A stretch of DNA of 64,000 bases from Mikania micrantha (taxonomy: Eukaryota; Streptophyta; Magnoliopsida; Asterales; Asteraceae). The stretch is taken from the NCBI GenBank assembly GCA_009363875.1, contig CM018688.1:62349001-62413000 (forward strand), written 5' to 3'. Under the pieces are notes generated by a model, which was not told the DNA's origin, made no database searches, and was given only the letters and a program-made list of their open reading frames with translations. Position 1 is the first letter of the stretch; each line of letters begins with the position of its first letter. Below are positions 11,282 through 21,540 of the stretch, in pieces. A program made the position numbers and the translations under genes.

Positions 11282-13822
11282 CCAGAGAGCTATGGATTTA
11301 ATGACGTGTTAGAATCCAGAGAGCTGGATGAAGAAGAGGAATGGTCTAGGATGGAATGTTTTAAAGTCATTTATGATTTGGAGGACTCAAAGGCAAAGGA
11401 TTTACATCAAAGATCGAGGATACAATGGGCATCTTTTGGTGATGATAATTCTGCTTATTTCCATAGAATGATTAAGTAGAGAGGTATGGTTAATTCAATT
11501 CATGGGATTATGAAGAATGATGTTTGGATTAAAAAACCAGCGCTGGTGAAAAAAGAAGTTATGAATTATTTTAGAGCTAGATTTGTAGAACCTATTGAGC
11601 CGAGGCCTTTAATATCGGCGGATGGTTTCAAAAAATTATCGGAGATTAATAAAAGATCACTGATACAAACTTTCTCAATGCAAGAAATAAAGGCTGCGGT
11701 TTGGAGTTGCGGATCTAATAAGAGCCGTGGTCCAGACGGTTTTAATATTGAAATTATAAGGAAGTATTGCGATGCTTTTAAAGGTGATTTCTTACAGATC
11801 ATGGACCACTTTTATTACACTCAGGAATTGAGCCCAGAGGTATGTTCATCTTTTATTGCTTTAATTCCTAAGTGTAAAGATGCAGTTTCATTGGATGAAT
11901 TTCTTCCTATAAGTTTAGTGGGGGATTATTACAAAGGTGGTGTCAAAAATTCTAGCTGAAAGGTTGAAAGATGTGCTGCCATCTGTAATTTCGGTTACTC
12001 AATCAGCCTTTTTGAAAGGAAGGTCTATTATGGATGGTCCATTAATGGTGAATGAAATAGTCTCTTGGTGGAAAAAAAAAAGAAGCAGGGAATGCTTTTT
12101 AAAATTGATTTTGAAAAGGCGTATGATCATCTTAATTGGCAGTTCCTGGATGTTGTGATGGAACATATGGATTTTCCTTTGAAGTGGAGATCATGGATGA
12201 AGTATCTGATATCTTCGGCGAGAGCTTCTGTCTTGGTTAATGGGGCGACTACCTTCGAATTCAAATTCGGTCGTGGAATTAGATATGGAGATCCTATATC
12301 CCTATTTTTGTTCATTATTGGTATGGAAGCTTTTTCTGTCGTCATTGAAAGAAGCAATTCAGTTGGTCTCCTAAACGGGTTTGCCTCTCCAAATAATGGT
12401 CCCGTTATTACTCATTTATTTTATGCGGATGATGCTTTAATTGTGGGGGAATGGTCAGATAGTAATATTAGAAACCTAGCTAGGATCCTGAGACGTTTTA
12501 TTTGATTTCTGGCTTAAAGATAAACCTGCACAAATCTAGTTTGGTAGGGGTACGAGTGAACACAAGGGAGGTGGAAGAAATGGTCGGAATAATTCATTGT
12601 AATCATGAATTGCTTCCTTTCAAATATTTAGGATTGCAAGTGGGAGCTAAAATGAACACGATTAATAAATGGCAGCCGATATTGGATATGTTCGATAGGA
12701 GATTGGCGTCATGGAAAGGCAGATCATTATCAATGGGGGGTCGACTGACCTTACTGAAAAGAGTTAGGGAGTCTTTATCAACCTACTATTTTTCTTTATA
12801 TAAAGCGCCACAAAAAGTGGAGTTATTGGATGCTAAAAGAAGAAGATTTTTATGGGGTGGAAATGAAGTAAAGTGAAAGACATGTTGGATTGCTTGGGAT
12901 ACAATTACTCTTCCGAAATCAAAAAGGGGGCTTGGATTATGCTCGTTGAAGGAAGTTAATTTGGCTATGCTAATCAAATGGGTGTGGCGGTTTAAAAACG
13001 AGAACGTAAGTTTATGGGGCATGCTTATGACGGCCATACACTCGACAACTAGACTTATTAATGAGATCCCATGCAATTTTAAATTACCAGGGGTATGGGC
13101 GAAATATTGGAAGAACGTATAATATGGCTATCCAATCGTTCCCGGCTCTTAAAGATCGGTTTCAAGGTGGTGTAAATGGAGAGTTTTCTGTTAAAAAAAT
13201 TAAAGATTGACTGGTAGCTCGAAGATGTGAAAATAGAGAGTTTAAAATGAAATGGAATGGTTGGATACCTATAAAGATAAACACATTTGCCTGGAGGTTG
13301 ATGCATAACCGGCTGGCAACAAAGGACAATTTGATGATGAGGGGGCTGCTAAGTGGTAGTAATATGTGTTGCATGTGCGGTGATGTGGAGGAATCAGCCC
13401 TTCATTTATTTACGGCATGCCCTGTTGCAAATTCGGTATGGGGTTTGTTAGTCGAATGGATTAAGATGCCTCTTCTTTTCCTTTTCTCTATCGAAGATTT
13501 GTTTGAAGTTGGCAACTTTATAGTTGGAACGAAGACAAAGAAAAGGTGTGTACAAGCCATTATTATGGTCGCTTGTTGGAGCATTTGGAAGGAAAGAAAC
13601 CAAATAATTTTTGAAGATGCTAAAGTGGAAGTTAAAAAAATTGTGGAGACGATAAAGTTTTTATCATTTTTTTGGATTTCTAATAGATCTAGGGGCAAGC
13701 TTGGGGATTGGAAGGATTGGAATCAATTCTTAATGTAATTCGTTGTAGTTGTTCTTGGTTTTTGTTGTTCTTTGGCTTGCTTCTTGCTAGTGGTTTTTAA
13801 TGAAATTTGCTGTTAAAAAAAA
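11282..13822 (+). mobile_element. 5'-truncated L1-type LINE
   Basis: Flanked by an 18-bp direct repeat, AACAAACTTAATTTAAAT, at 11264-11281 and 13823-13840; the right copy directly follows a short A-tract at the 3' end (its first two A's could belong to the tail). This is the signature of target-primed reverse transcription. The element starts inside ORF2, with the endonuclease missing, and ends about 85 bp after the ORF2 stop. It sits inside the hAT element. Confidence 0.92.
11400..13738 (+). pseudogene. LINE ORF2 reverse transcriptase, broken
   Basis: Non-LTR reverse transcriptase. Reading order: 11486-11959 with KSRGPDGFNIEIIRKY and SFIALIPKCKDA; 11937-12158 with SAFLKGRSIMDG; 12065-12505 with FKIDFEKAYDHLNW, GRGIRYGDPIS and the catalytic FYADDALIVG at about 12419-12448; 12502-12876 with the thumb (GLKINLHKSS, FKYLGLQVGAKM); and 13247-13738 with the C-terminal zinc motif of plant LINEs (INTFAWRLMHNRLATKDNL, CCMCGDVEESALHLFTACP). 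Several frameshifts and stops (for example near 11950, 12100, 12500, 12874 and 13122) make it non-functional. Confidence 0.9.
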
Positions 13823-13982
13823 AACAAACTTAATTTAAATAAAATTAAATGAACTTTATTAAGTAAGAATTTAAAATAACAATATTTCATAAAAAAATAA
13901 TAACAAAACTAATTAAAAAAAATTGTAACATTTAATTACAGAAGATTATAAATAAAAAATAAATATAAAATCGAAATCGAAA

Positions 13983-14255
13983 TTAGTCTTTGGAATGTGC
14001 TTCAGATTGTAGTTCTGGGCTATTGTTCCGCATCCATTCATCTGTTGCTTGTTCTTCATCAGAAAGTGGTAAAGTCATTCCTTCCTTAACTTCCACCTCG
14101 TGTATTGTTTCTTCCACCTCAAGCTCGCGTTCAAGTGTTGTGTGGTCTTGTACGCGTTCCATTGCGTCCAAATGGTCTTTCAAGCAAATGCACATTTCCA
14201 ATGATGCTGAAGTAAGCCTCGTCCTTCGTATCGATAAAACCCAATGTTTTCGTGG
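13983..14255 (-). pseudogene. hAT transposase C-terminal tail
   Basis: The frame reads TRLTSASLEMCICLKDHLDA then ELEVEETIHEVEVKEG and DEEQATDEWMRNNS, matching the end of the hAT dimerisation region and tail in RICESLEEPER proteins. The main part of the dimerisation domain is missing between here and 14932, where a GC-rich insert and minisatellite lie. It ends at 13983, close to the LINE insertion. Confidence 0.7.
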
Positions 14256-14931
14256 CCGGACCGGACCGGCCGGACAGGAGACCGGCAGCTTAACCGACCC
14301 AAAACGAGTAGAATGACCGCTTGGGAAAAAAACCGGGCGACCAAACCGAATCGACAGTTGGACCGGAACCGGTATTAAACGATCGGACCGTTTTTTTTGT
14401 TAAATCTTCCTCACCAAGCCTTAACTCATATTCCCATTCCCTATTTACGTTCAACAGAACAAAAGTTGAAAACCCTACAAAAAGATCCCAAAAAGACGAA
14501 GAGTTGTGTTTGAGACGAAGAGGCTCTGTTCGACACCTGCAATCTTCACATAATCGCATCCCATGTGTTCGACCACGTGCAATCTTCACATATCACATAC
14601 CCTGTGTTCGAACGGTTGCAATCTTCACATCCCATTTGTTCGATCGGCTGCAATCTTCGCATCCCTTGTGTTTGGCTGCAATGTTCACTTGGAATTGGTT
14701 TTTATTTGTGTCAAGAAGATACACATCTGAGAAGAAAACGAGAGAAAACCCCTAAAATAACAATATACTTTGACAGAAGTCAGAGAACTAATAGATGCTT
14801 TCTCGAAAATATCTGAGTTTGTAGAATGACAAAAAAAACCTTATTTTATTCTTCAAGAATCCTCGTTCGATTAACTAGCTGCATCTCATTATTAATCCAC
14901 AGCAGCAGGCCAACTTTTTTTGTTAGCCCAC
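14256..14931. other. Insert replacing hAT dimerisation region
   Basis: Non-coding. 14256-14400 is rich in GGACCGGACCGG/AACCGG motifs, like termini of another hAT-type element. 14528-14690 is a tandem repeat. Frames in this stretch show no family features. No target duplication could be matched, so it may be an insertion or an insertion plus deletion. Confidence 0.5.
14528..14690 (+). repeat. Minisatellite, 32-38 bp units
   Basis: Four to five degenerate units with GTTCGAC...TGCAATCTTCACAT..CCCATGT, starting near 14528, 14568, 14606 and 14638. Unit length varies from about 32 to 38 bp. Confidence 0.7.
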
Positions 14932-16395
14932 TCAAACATCAGCCCAATAATATTTAAAGATTATACCCAAAGCATTAACAATTTCATCAATTAATGTTTC
15001 AACGCTGGCACCATTGAAACACGGGTTTAATGATGTCGCACAAGTAAAAACGGCCGGCATTTCTTGAAAGTATTTCAATAGTTTTAGTTTCATTGGAAGT
15101 AACATTCCCCTATATATATCACTTTCCGATTGAAATTCGTTAATTTTTCTTGTCATTATAAATAATTGTTGAAGAACCAAACAAGACGTGTGATAATAAA
15201 CACCTGATAAAATAGTTGTTGCATTTTTAAAAGTTCCAAATAAACCGGTGAATTCCTGTATGGCGACCCAACATCGCCTAGAAAAATACTTAGCCTAACG
15301 TCGTTGGACTAAATTTTCATGAAATACTTCCAAGGTTTGCCTTTGTCGTACGGTGTTGTCAAACATACGCCAAGTCGAATTCCATCTTGTTGGTACGTCC
15401 CAACACGGACCTACAAAGATGGAGTTTGTATCCTCACAAAATTTTTTATAATCCGTATATCTTCTACGGCTTGTCAAAAAAACATCCTTTATCATTTGTT
15501 TAAACTTTTTTTTAACTTATTAATTTTAGGAACCGCAAGAACATCATTCACAACCAAGTTAATGATGTGCACAACACATCTAGTATGAAAAAATGCACCG
15601 TTACATATCGGTTTATATTTAATTTTTAACTTCTAAACCGCATTAGTATTATTTGAAGCATTATCAAAACTTTTTGAAAGTATTTTATCTTATAAATGTT
15701 TGTATTATTTCATCTAACATGTAAAACAAATGTTCCCCCGTGTGAGGATACGGAAACATTTCGAAGGCAATTGTCCGTTTCATCATTTGCCATGTATCGG
15801 GATCAATCCAATGCGCGGTAACGCAAAGGTACAATTCAGGCAAACCATGTGGTGCCGTCCAAACATCCGTTGTTAAGTTAACCCCGATTTTTAAATTTTG
15901 AAAACCCAAAATTAATTCTTTTTTCGCTTGATGCCGTCGTTTCAAACAATCACGTCTAATGGTGGAGCGACTTGTTGATATCGTGGTTGTAGCGCCTTTT
16001 GAATCATCCTCGTCATGGTGGGTTTTCAAAGTGATTGAAAGGTAAACTTTCTTGAATTATTAAGTTTCCCATCATTTCACGAAGCATGTCGGGATCGAAA
16101 TTCCAAACCCCACACTCGGTAGACATTTGTGCTTGATCGTTTGCCGGATTATTTTTGACCACAACACAATGCTTGGTCAAATGGCTTCTTAAAGTAGAAT
16201 TAGATTCCGGATTAAGAAAAGTGACGCAACCTTTTACCGTGCCTTATCGACACCGTTTGACATTTCGCATAAGTCGAAATTTTGAAATAGATCTTAGTTC
16301 CTCATTGTAGATTTGATTCTAACAACGGTTGGTTCGGTTGAAGTGGCCGGATGCACAACACCAACGAAACTTTGAGCACTTTGTGAGCTTGCCAT
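14932..16395 (-). pseudogene. hAT transposase, RICESLEEPER type, broken
   Basis: Likely start at the ATG at 16395 (MASSQSAQSFVGVV). Next comes a decayed BED-like zinc finger region (16060-16270, with STLRSHLTKHC). 15685-16029 holds the RNase H-like catalytic start, NLTTDVWTAPHGLPELY then LCVTAHWIDPDTWQMMKRTI. 15295-15495 holds DVPTRWNSTWRMF, and 14932-15180 holds the plant hAT middle domain. Stops near 16297 and 16240 and frameshifts between pieces break it. It is the resident transposase of the 9101-16903 element. Confidence 0.85.
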
Positions 16396-16889
16396 GGAAT
16401 AGAGATAGAATTAAGAGCGTAATAGAAGAATAGATTGAATCGAGAAGTCGCTGATCGTTTTTTGAGCGTTTATGATCGTTTTCGAGCGATTAAGATCGTA
16501 ATAGAAGAATAGATGTTGTGTGATCAAACCAAAACACTCCCCATCTATTTATACTTTCGTTTAGGGACAAAATGGTCCAAAAAATGTTTCAAACAGTCGG
16601 AAACGGCTAGTTTTTATTTTTTGCGCGACGGTTAACCGATTTATAACCGGTCCCCAACGGCTATAACGACTATTTTTTTAAATTCAAAAACCGGTTAACC
16701 GGTTTTAACCCGAATAAAAAAACCGTTTTACTTTAAAAGGTTCCTAACCGGTTTTGCCCAAAAAACTACAAACCGGTCCATAACCGGCGGTTTATTCGAC
16801 TGACTCAAACCGGTAGCAATAACAGGTCGAGGTCGAGAAACCGGTTTCTAACTGGCCCAATAACCGGTTCGGGTCGGGTAACCGGTTTT
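16396..16889. repeat. hAT 5' region with AACCGGTT cluster
   Basis: Non-coding leader of the transposase. 16430-16515 has repeated GATCGTTTT(C/T)GAGCG and TAATAGAAGAATAGAT units. 16620-16890 is packed with AACCGGTT motifs mirroring the other end of the element. Confidence 0.6.
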
Positions 16890-18160
16890 TTTGTGCACCT
16901 CTACAAAGGGTGTTTGTATTTTTTTTCCACAAATGAGGCTAGCTTCACTGGCAGTGCCGATTCAGAGGAGTTATGTCACACCCCCAATTTTCAACTAACG
17001 GAATCATACCGTTTGGGAACGTGACAAACCAGGATCTCAGATCATTAGACATAGCGAAGACCTCTATATGAATTTCAAAACATACTTTGGTCTTTAAATA
17101 TAACATCAGAGTTTACAAAAATTTCGGAAGCGTTTAAAACCAATAATAATTGTAAAGTAAACATTACAAAACAAAATACTTAAATGTTCAAATTCAAATA
17201 TTCAAAATGTTTAAAATGCATGAGACTCTATCTCCTAGTCCATGCCATCTTTAACGCGCGCCTTAGCGTCCTGAGAAAACATGTAAATCAAGTCAACACA
17301 AAGGTTGGTGCATAACACAGGTTTTTAAGCATTCACAATGTTCAAAAAAACAGTTTGAATAACAAGATTGTAGATAACATAATCACACATGCACAGTCAT
17401 GATAGCTAGTCATATAAACTATTTACATAAGTGGTCGACACCGAAGCTGACGAATTGCCATGCTATAGCATGTTTTTGCCTTGCCACTATTGTCTAGCAC
17501 AACAATAGAAAAATGTGTTTGGTCAGTCAAACACCTGCGTAGATCCCATCTACCAGGTGAGGTTTGTCAAACCTAATAGATCTATTTCCAACTACCACGC
17601 TTTGCGCTACGGCAAACTAAACAGTTCGAGGTGTGTAAGGACTTTCAATTGCTATTGTTTTCACATAATGTAAACAGCTAACTCATGCAAGTGATATGTA
17701 TCTAAAAACAGTTTGTTGCACATGTTTTCTCCCCCAAAAACAATTTAAAATAAGAAAGGGGCCGTGTACGCACCTTTGAGTTTAGCAGAATGATCACACA
17801 CTAAAAGCTCGTGTAAGGAATCCTCCTACGAAGAATCTGTGTTTAAACAATAACCTAGTGTTATTCAGAATGTCGTTTTGTGCTTAAAATCACATACGTG
17901 TCAACACACGTATGTTAGAGTGTTAAGAATGTGCATACGAAAATATGCGTGCCTTTGAAATCGTTTAAATAAAATCCTTAAATAAACTTAATTATACGCG
18001 ATTTCGTTTTCGATCTAAAATGTGAATTTTATTATTCTAATACGTTCGTACTCCCGTTACGGTTCCAACGCAACTCGAACGGATTAAAACGGAGTTCAAA
18101 CGAAGAAGTTATGGCGAAAATACAAAAATGATTTAAAAAGTCAAAAATGGTGGAACCTGG

Positions 18161-18209
18161 GATCGAACCCGCGACCCCCCATTCAACCCACACGCATCTA
18201 ACCAGTCCA
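18161..18209 (-). promoter_or_regulatory. tRNA-like A/B-box pair in LTR
   Basis: In element sense TGGACTGGTTAGATGC (18194-18209) resembles the tRNA D-arm/A box and GGGTTCGATC (18161-18170) the T-arm/B box, about 25-35 bp apart. The same arrangement recurs in the other E1 LTR (near 27130) and, more diverged, in E2 (46468-46514). The T-stem pairs poorly, so this is a tRNA-derived or tRNA-like piece and not a tRNA gene. Confidence 0.45.
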
Positions 18210-19356
18210 GCCCGCTAGGGTTTCGCAACAACCTTCACAGATTAATTGTTTTAAGCATCTATCAGTCAATTCCCCTTTGTTTGACTTCCGAACCAATTTG
18301 GTTCCAATTGACCCACTATTTCAACCCGACCGAACCCACAACCATGGGGCTTTGATTCGGGGAACCCAACCGAGTTCAACCATGCCTCCAATTTGATAAA
18401 CCATCAATTTAAATCGTTGAAACCTGATTGTTCTTAATTTCGAACATGTATACTAGAACTTTCAATTCAATTTGTTTAGTTTTGATCATACTAATCAGAA
18501 AAATCATAAAGCTTCCATTACCATTGATATTTCGAGACTATCAGTAACCTATGATTGAATTATCATGCTCGTTTCTGTCCAGAACCCAAAGTCGTGATAT
18601 ACAAAGAACCCTAATAGTAAAAATCATGCAATTCATTGATGTAACATCAAATTGACATAGGATTATCCTTATTCGAAACTATCTGAAACTCACAGAACCA
18701 TTCAATTTGATTCTAGAATCCTTCTCGACCAAATCCCCTAATTCGTCTTATTCTAAGAACCCTAGAAATCGAACTCCAACAATTCATTGTTGTTTGATTA
18801 AATTGACTTAGGCATTTCGTTATATAGAACATCACGAAACTACCAGTATGATCTAATTTTATTCTAGTTCACGTTTGCTACGAATCCCCCAAAACGACTC
18901 CAACTATGAACCCTAGAAATCGAACCCTTATAATTTGAAATCCTTAGATGAAATTGGGTTAAGGGTATTCTTAGTCGGCATGTTTAGATGTTGTAGGAGT
19001 CAAGAATTACCTGAATTGATCTCGAATTGATGTCAATCGACTATTGGGTGTTCTTCGGCCAATCCTTTGAATCAACCCTTCTTCTCGTGGCTTCTAAGAT
19101 TGAATTGGCCTTTGAAGAAGTTCCTGAGGGTGCCGATTGTGGTGTAGGAATATGCAATTGTAAAGATAGAAGTCGAATTCCATGGTTTTGATGTAACCAT
19201 GTAACGGTTACAACACTTGTGCCCTTAATTCCATTCAATTCGAATGCTAACAGGTAAAAAAAAACGTATGTAAACGGTTTATGATCATTATTACAATGAT
19301 TATGGATGATAAATTCGTAATTACCACTTCGAATTTGAAGAATTTCGAATTTCCCC

Positions 19357-19369
19357 ATATATATATAAA
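19357..19369 (-). promoter_or_regulatory. TATA-like run in E1 U3
   Basis: In element sense TTTATATATATAT, about 420 bp inside the LTR and some 190 bp downstream of the TGGGCC array. Plausible Pol II core promoter, also present in the 5' LTR near 28320-28332. Transcription start not determined. Confidence 0.4.
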
Positions 19370-19559
19370 TGAATTTTGACTTTTAGAAGTCAAAATCACC
19401 CATTATCTCAACTTGTGGCCTAATTCTTGAAATTAAACACTTAAAATCTGATTTTTATTTAATCTTAACTACTACAGATTATTCTGGATCAATAACTTAT
19501 CATATCGATTAACAAAGTTAAATCTAAAATCCCTAATTGTTACTAATTGAAATACTTAG

Positions 19560-19736
19560 AATATTGTTGGGCTAATTTATCCCAATTGGACTTCTCAAAT
19601 ACAATTGGGCCTCACTGGGCCTTCCTGGGCCTACTTAGGCCTTCCCTGGGCCTACTTTGTTTACATTGGGCCTCACTTGCCCCTTATTGGGCCTACCTTA
19701 GTTCTGTTGGGCCCACATTATCTCTGTTGGGCCTGT
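19560..19736 (-). promoter_or_regulatory. TGGGCY (site II-like) array in E1 U3
   Basis: Nine TGGGCC/TGGGCT motifs, mostly 10-20 bp apart, 50-230 bp inside the LTR. TGGGCY is the site II motif bound by TCP factors in plant promoters; that these copies bind TCPs is inference. The same array is at 28524-28700 and a 12-motif version lies in the E2 LTRs. Confidence 0.5.
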
Positions 19737-19788
19737 GATATCACCATCTCCCGTTAGTAAGGTTAGTAGAAAAAGTCGGATTGTCACA

Positions 19789-19825
19789 TCATCCCCTTGT
19801 TGAAGGAATTTTCGTCCCGAAAATT
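19789..19825 (-). promoter_or_regulatory. E1 polypurine tract and hairpin, LTR-adjacent
   Basis: In element sense AAGGGGATGA directly abuts the 3' LTR and fits a polypurine tract for plus-strand priming. Just upstream, AATTTTCG and CGAAAATT (19807-19825) form a perfect 8-bp stem around a 3-base loop. Confidence 0.7.
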
Positions 19826-20271
19826 AGTAAGTGTTAGGAGTAGTTAGGAAACTACTTACGAGTTCAGATTGTGCGTGTTAGTGTGATTTGATCATTCTGT
19901 GTGCTTGTGTGTACTCACACACAAAGTCTAATGCTTGCAACATCACAACTCAAATGTGATCGTTCACTGTGACTGTTTGCGTGTACACTAGTTAGTTCAC
20001 CTAACTGTGATTGTTTGTGTTTGATCATACTGTGTTGTGTAACCTCACACATAGTGAATGTCTATAACTGTTTGTACTATGCAACCCCGCACATAGTAAA
20101 ATGTATGCAACTAATAGTGTATGTGCTACCATAACATGTAACATATGAAATGTAGTACATAAAATATATAGAATGTAATGTAGCACAAATGTTTGTAACA
20201 AAATCAATTGAATAAATAAAATGTTTGTGCTTACAGTTTGAAATTTGTAGTGTTGATGTGTGAAGCATCAC

Positions 20272-20309
20272 GTCATCCCCTTGTTGAAGGAAATTTCGTC
20301 CCGAAATTT
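20272..20309 (-). promoter_or_regulatory. E1 second polypurine tract and hairpin, at pol stop
   Basis: A second copy of the AAGGGGATGA block with hairpin arms AAATTTCG/CGAAATTT (20291-20309) that overlaps the pol stop codon. The stem differs from the LTR-adjacent copy by a compensated base pair. It lies about 485 bp from the LTR, so it is not the priming site for this LTR. Confidence 0.65.
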
Positions 20310-21534
20310 AACGTGCGCTCTCAGTGTTGGTAGTAGCTGTTTTGAATAGATGAGGATATTTCTTCATCATTTGATCTTCCCGTTCCCATGTAAATTCAGG
20401 ACCACGTCTCGAATTCCATCGGACTTTGACTATCGGAATCTTGCTTTGCTTCAGTTGTTTGACCTCCCGGTCCATGATTTCAGCTGGTTCTTCAATGAAT
20501 CGTAACTGTTCATCTACTTGTATTTCTTCCAATGGTACAATCAATGTCTCATCAGAAAGACATTTCTTTAAGTTCGACACATGAAACACATCATGAACTC
20601 CACTGAGTTCATCCGGTAGTTTGAGTTGATACGCAACCGGACCAATCCTTTTCAGAATCTCAAAAGGTCCTACGTAACGTGGACTAAGCTTGCCGCGCTT
20701 GCCGAATCGTATCACACCTTTCCAAGGTGATACTTTTAGAAGAACTCGGTCACCTACTTGAAATTCCAACGGTTTACGACGTTTATCAGCATAACTCTTC
20801 TGTCGATCCCGAGCCGCTGCCATACGGTTCCGGATTTGAACTATTTTCTCTGTCGTCTCGTGCACCAGTTCAGGACCTGTTATCTGACTGTCACCAATTT
20901 CAGCCCAGCAAACTGGTGAACGACATTTGCGACCGTACAAAGCTTCAAACGGTGCTGCTTGAATACTTGTATGATAACTATTGTTGTATGAGAATTCCAC
21001 TAACGGTAAATGATTCTCCCAGCTATCACCAAAGTCAATTACACAAGCTCGTAACATATCCTCGAGCGTTTGAATCGTTCGTTCACTCTGACCGTCGGTC
21101 TGTGGATGATAGGCGGTACTCATATCCAAGCGAGTCCCCAATGACTTATGAAGAGATTTCCAAAAGTTGGAAGTAAATCGGGCATCCCGATCTGATATGA
21201 TAGAGATTGGCACGCCATGCCGTGCTACTACTTCCTTGATGTAAATGCGAGTCAATTTCTCCATCTTGTCAGTTTCCTTGATTGCTAAGAAGTGTGCAGA
21301 TTTCGTTAATCGATCGACAATTACCCATATCGTATCACAACCACTCGGTGTACGGGGTAACTTAGTAATGAAGTCCATCGAAATCTGTTCCCATTTCCAT
21401 ATCGGTATCTCTGGTTGTTGCAGTAAACCAGATGGCTTCTGATATTCAACTTTGACTTTCGAACAAGTCAAACATTTGCTAACGTACTTAGCAATATCCG
21501 CTTTCATGTGAGGCCACCAATACAGTGCCTTCAA
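20308..21534 (-). CDS. E1 integrase with chromodomain-like C-terminus
   Basis: Main part of the integrase, separated from the upstream pol frame by a single stop at 21538-21540 (the E2 copy has a Tyr codon there). It starts in the HHCC zinc domain (CLTC pair present) and carries the core with MDFITKLP (first Asp, about residue 53), SDRDARF (second Asp, about 112) and QSERTIQ (Glu 35 residues later, DD35E). A GPY/F-type module follows (YVGPFEILKRIGPVAYQLKL). The last 50 residues (EIMDREVKQLKQSKIPIVKV, then RGPEFTWEREDQMMKKYP) look like the degenerate chromodomain of Tekay-type chromoviruses, thought to guide integration. No independent start is implied; it was one polyprotein. Confidence 0.92.
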   Translation of the reverse strand: MKALYWWPHMKADIAKYVSKCLTCSKVKVEYQKPSGLLQQPEIPIWKWEQISMDFITKLPRTPSGCDTIWVIVDRLTKSAHFLAIKETDKMEKLTRIYIKEVVARHGVPISIISDRDARFTSNFWKSLHKSLGTRLDMSTAYHPQTDGQSERTIQTLEDMLRACVIDFGDSWENHLPLVEFSYNNSYHTSIQAAPFEALYGRKCRSPVCWAEIGDSQITGPELVHETTEKIVQIRNRMAAARDRQKSYADKRRKPLEFQVGDRVLLKVSPWKGVIRFGKRGKLSPRYVGPFEILKRIGPVAYQLKLPDELSGVHDVFHVSNLKKCLSDETLIVPLEEIQVDEQLRFIEEPAEIMDREVKQLKQSKIPIVKVRWNSRRGPEFTWEREDQMMKKYPHLFKTATTNTESAR

Positions 21535-21540
21535 GTCATG

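Larger units (their letters stand above)
9101..16903 (-). mobile_element. hAT transposon with nested insertions
   Basis: Terminal inverted repeats are TAGACGTGCACAAA at 9101-9114 and its near-complement TTTGTGCACCTCTA at 16890-16903. The flanks are CAAAGGGGT (9092-9100) and CAAAGGGT (16904-16911), an 8-bp duplication with one extra G on the left; 8 bp is the hAT norm. Both subterminal regions are crowded with AACCGGTT motifs (9115-9300 and 16620-16890). A RICESLEEPER-type transposase on the minus strand fits the family. The interior has been enlarged by a hAT MITE, a Harbinger-like element, a LINE and a GC-rich insert near 14256-14931. Confidence 0.85.
16974..19788 (-). repeat. E1 3' LTR
   Basis: 2815 bp, TGTCACACCCCC to GTCGGATTGTCACA on the plus strand (TGTGACAATCC to GGGTGTGACA in element sense). 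It contains a TGGGCC array at 19560-19736, a TATA-like run at 19357-19369, a tRNA-like A/B-box pair at 18161-18209 and the GGGGGAGAAAACATG block near 17724-17738. Confidence 0.95.

Noticed and set aside
14290..14816. Frames of 83-144 codons in the hAT insert
   Set aside because: They run through a minisatellite and GC-rich repeat and show no motif.
18130..18240. A tRNA gene in the E1 LTR
   Set aside because: A and B boxes are recognisable but the T-stem and acceptor stem pair poorly and no anticodon arm is clear.
19547..19738. Trp/Leu/Gly-rich plus-strand frame
   Set aside because: Translation of the TGGGCC array; identical copy in the other LTR, no start or family evidence.
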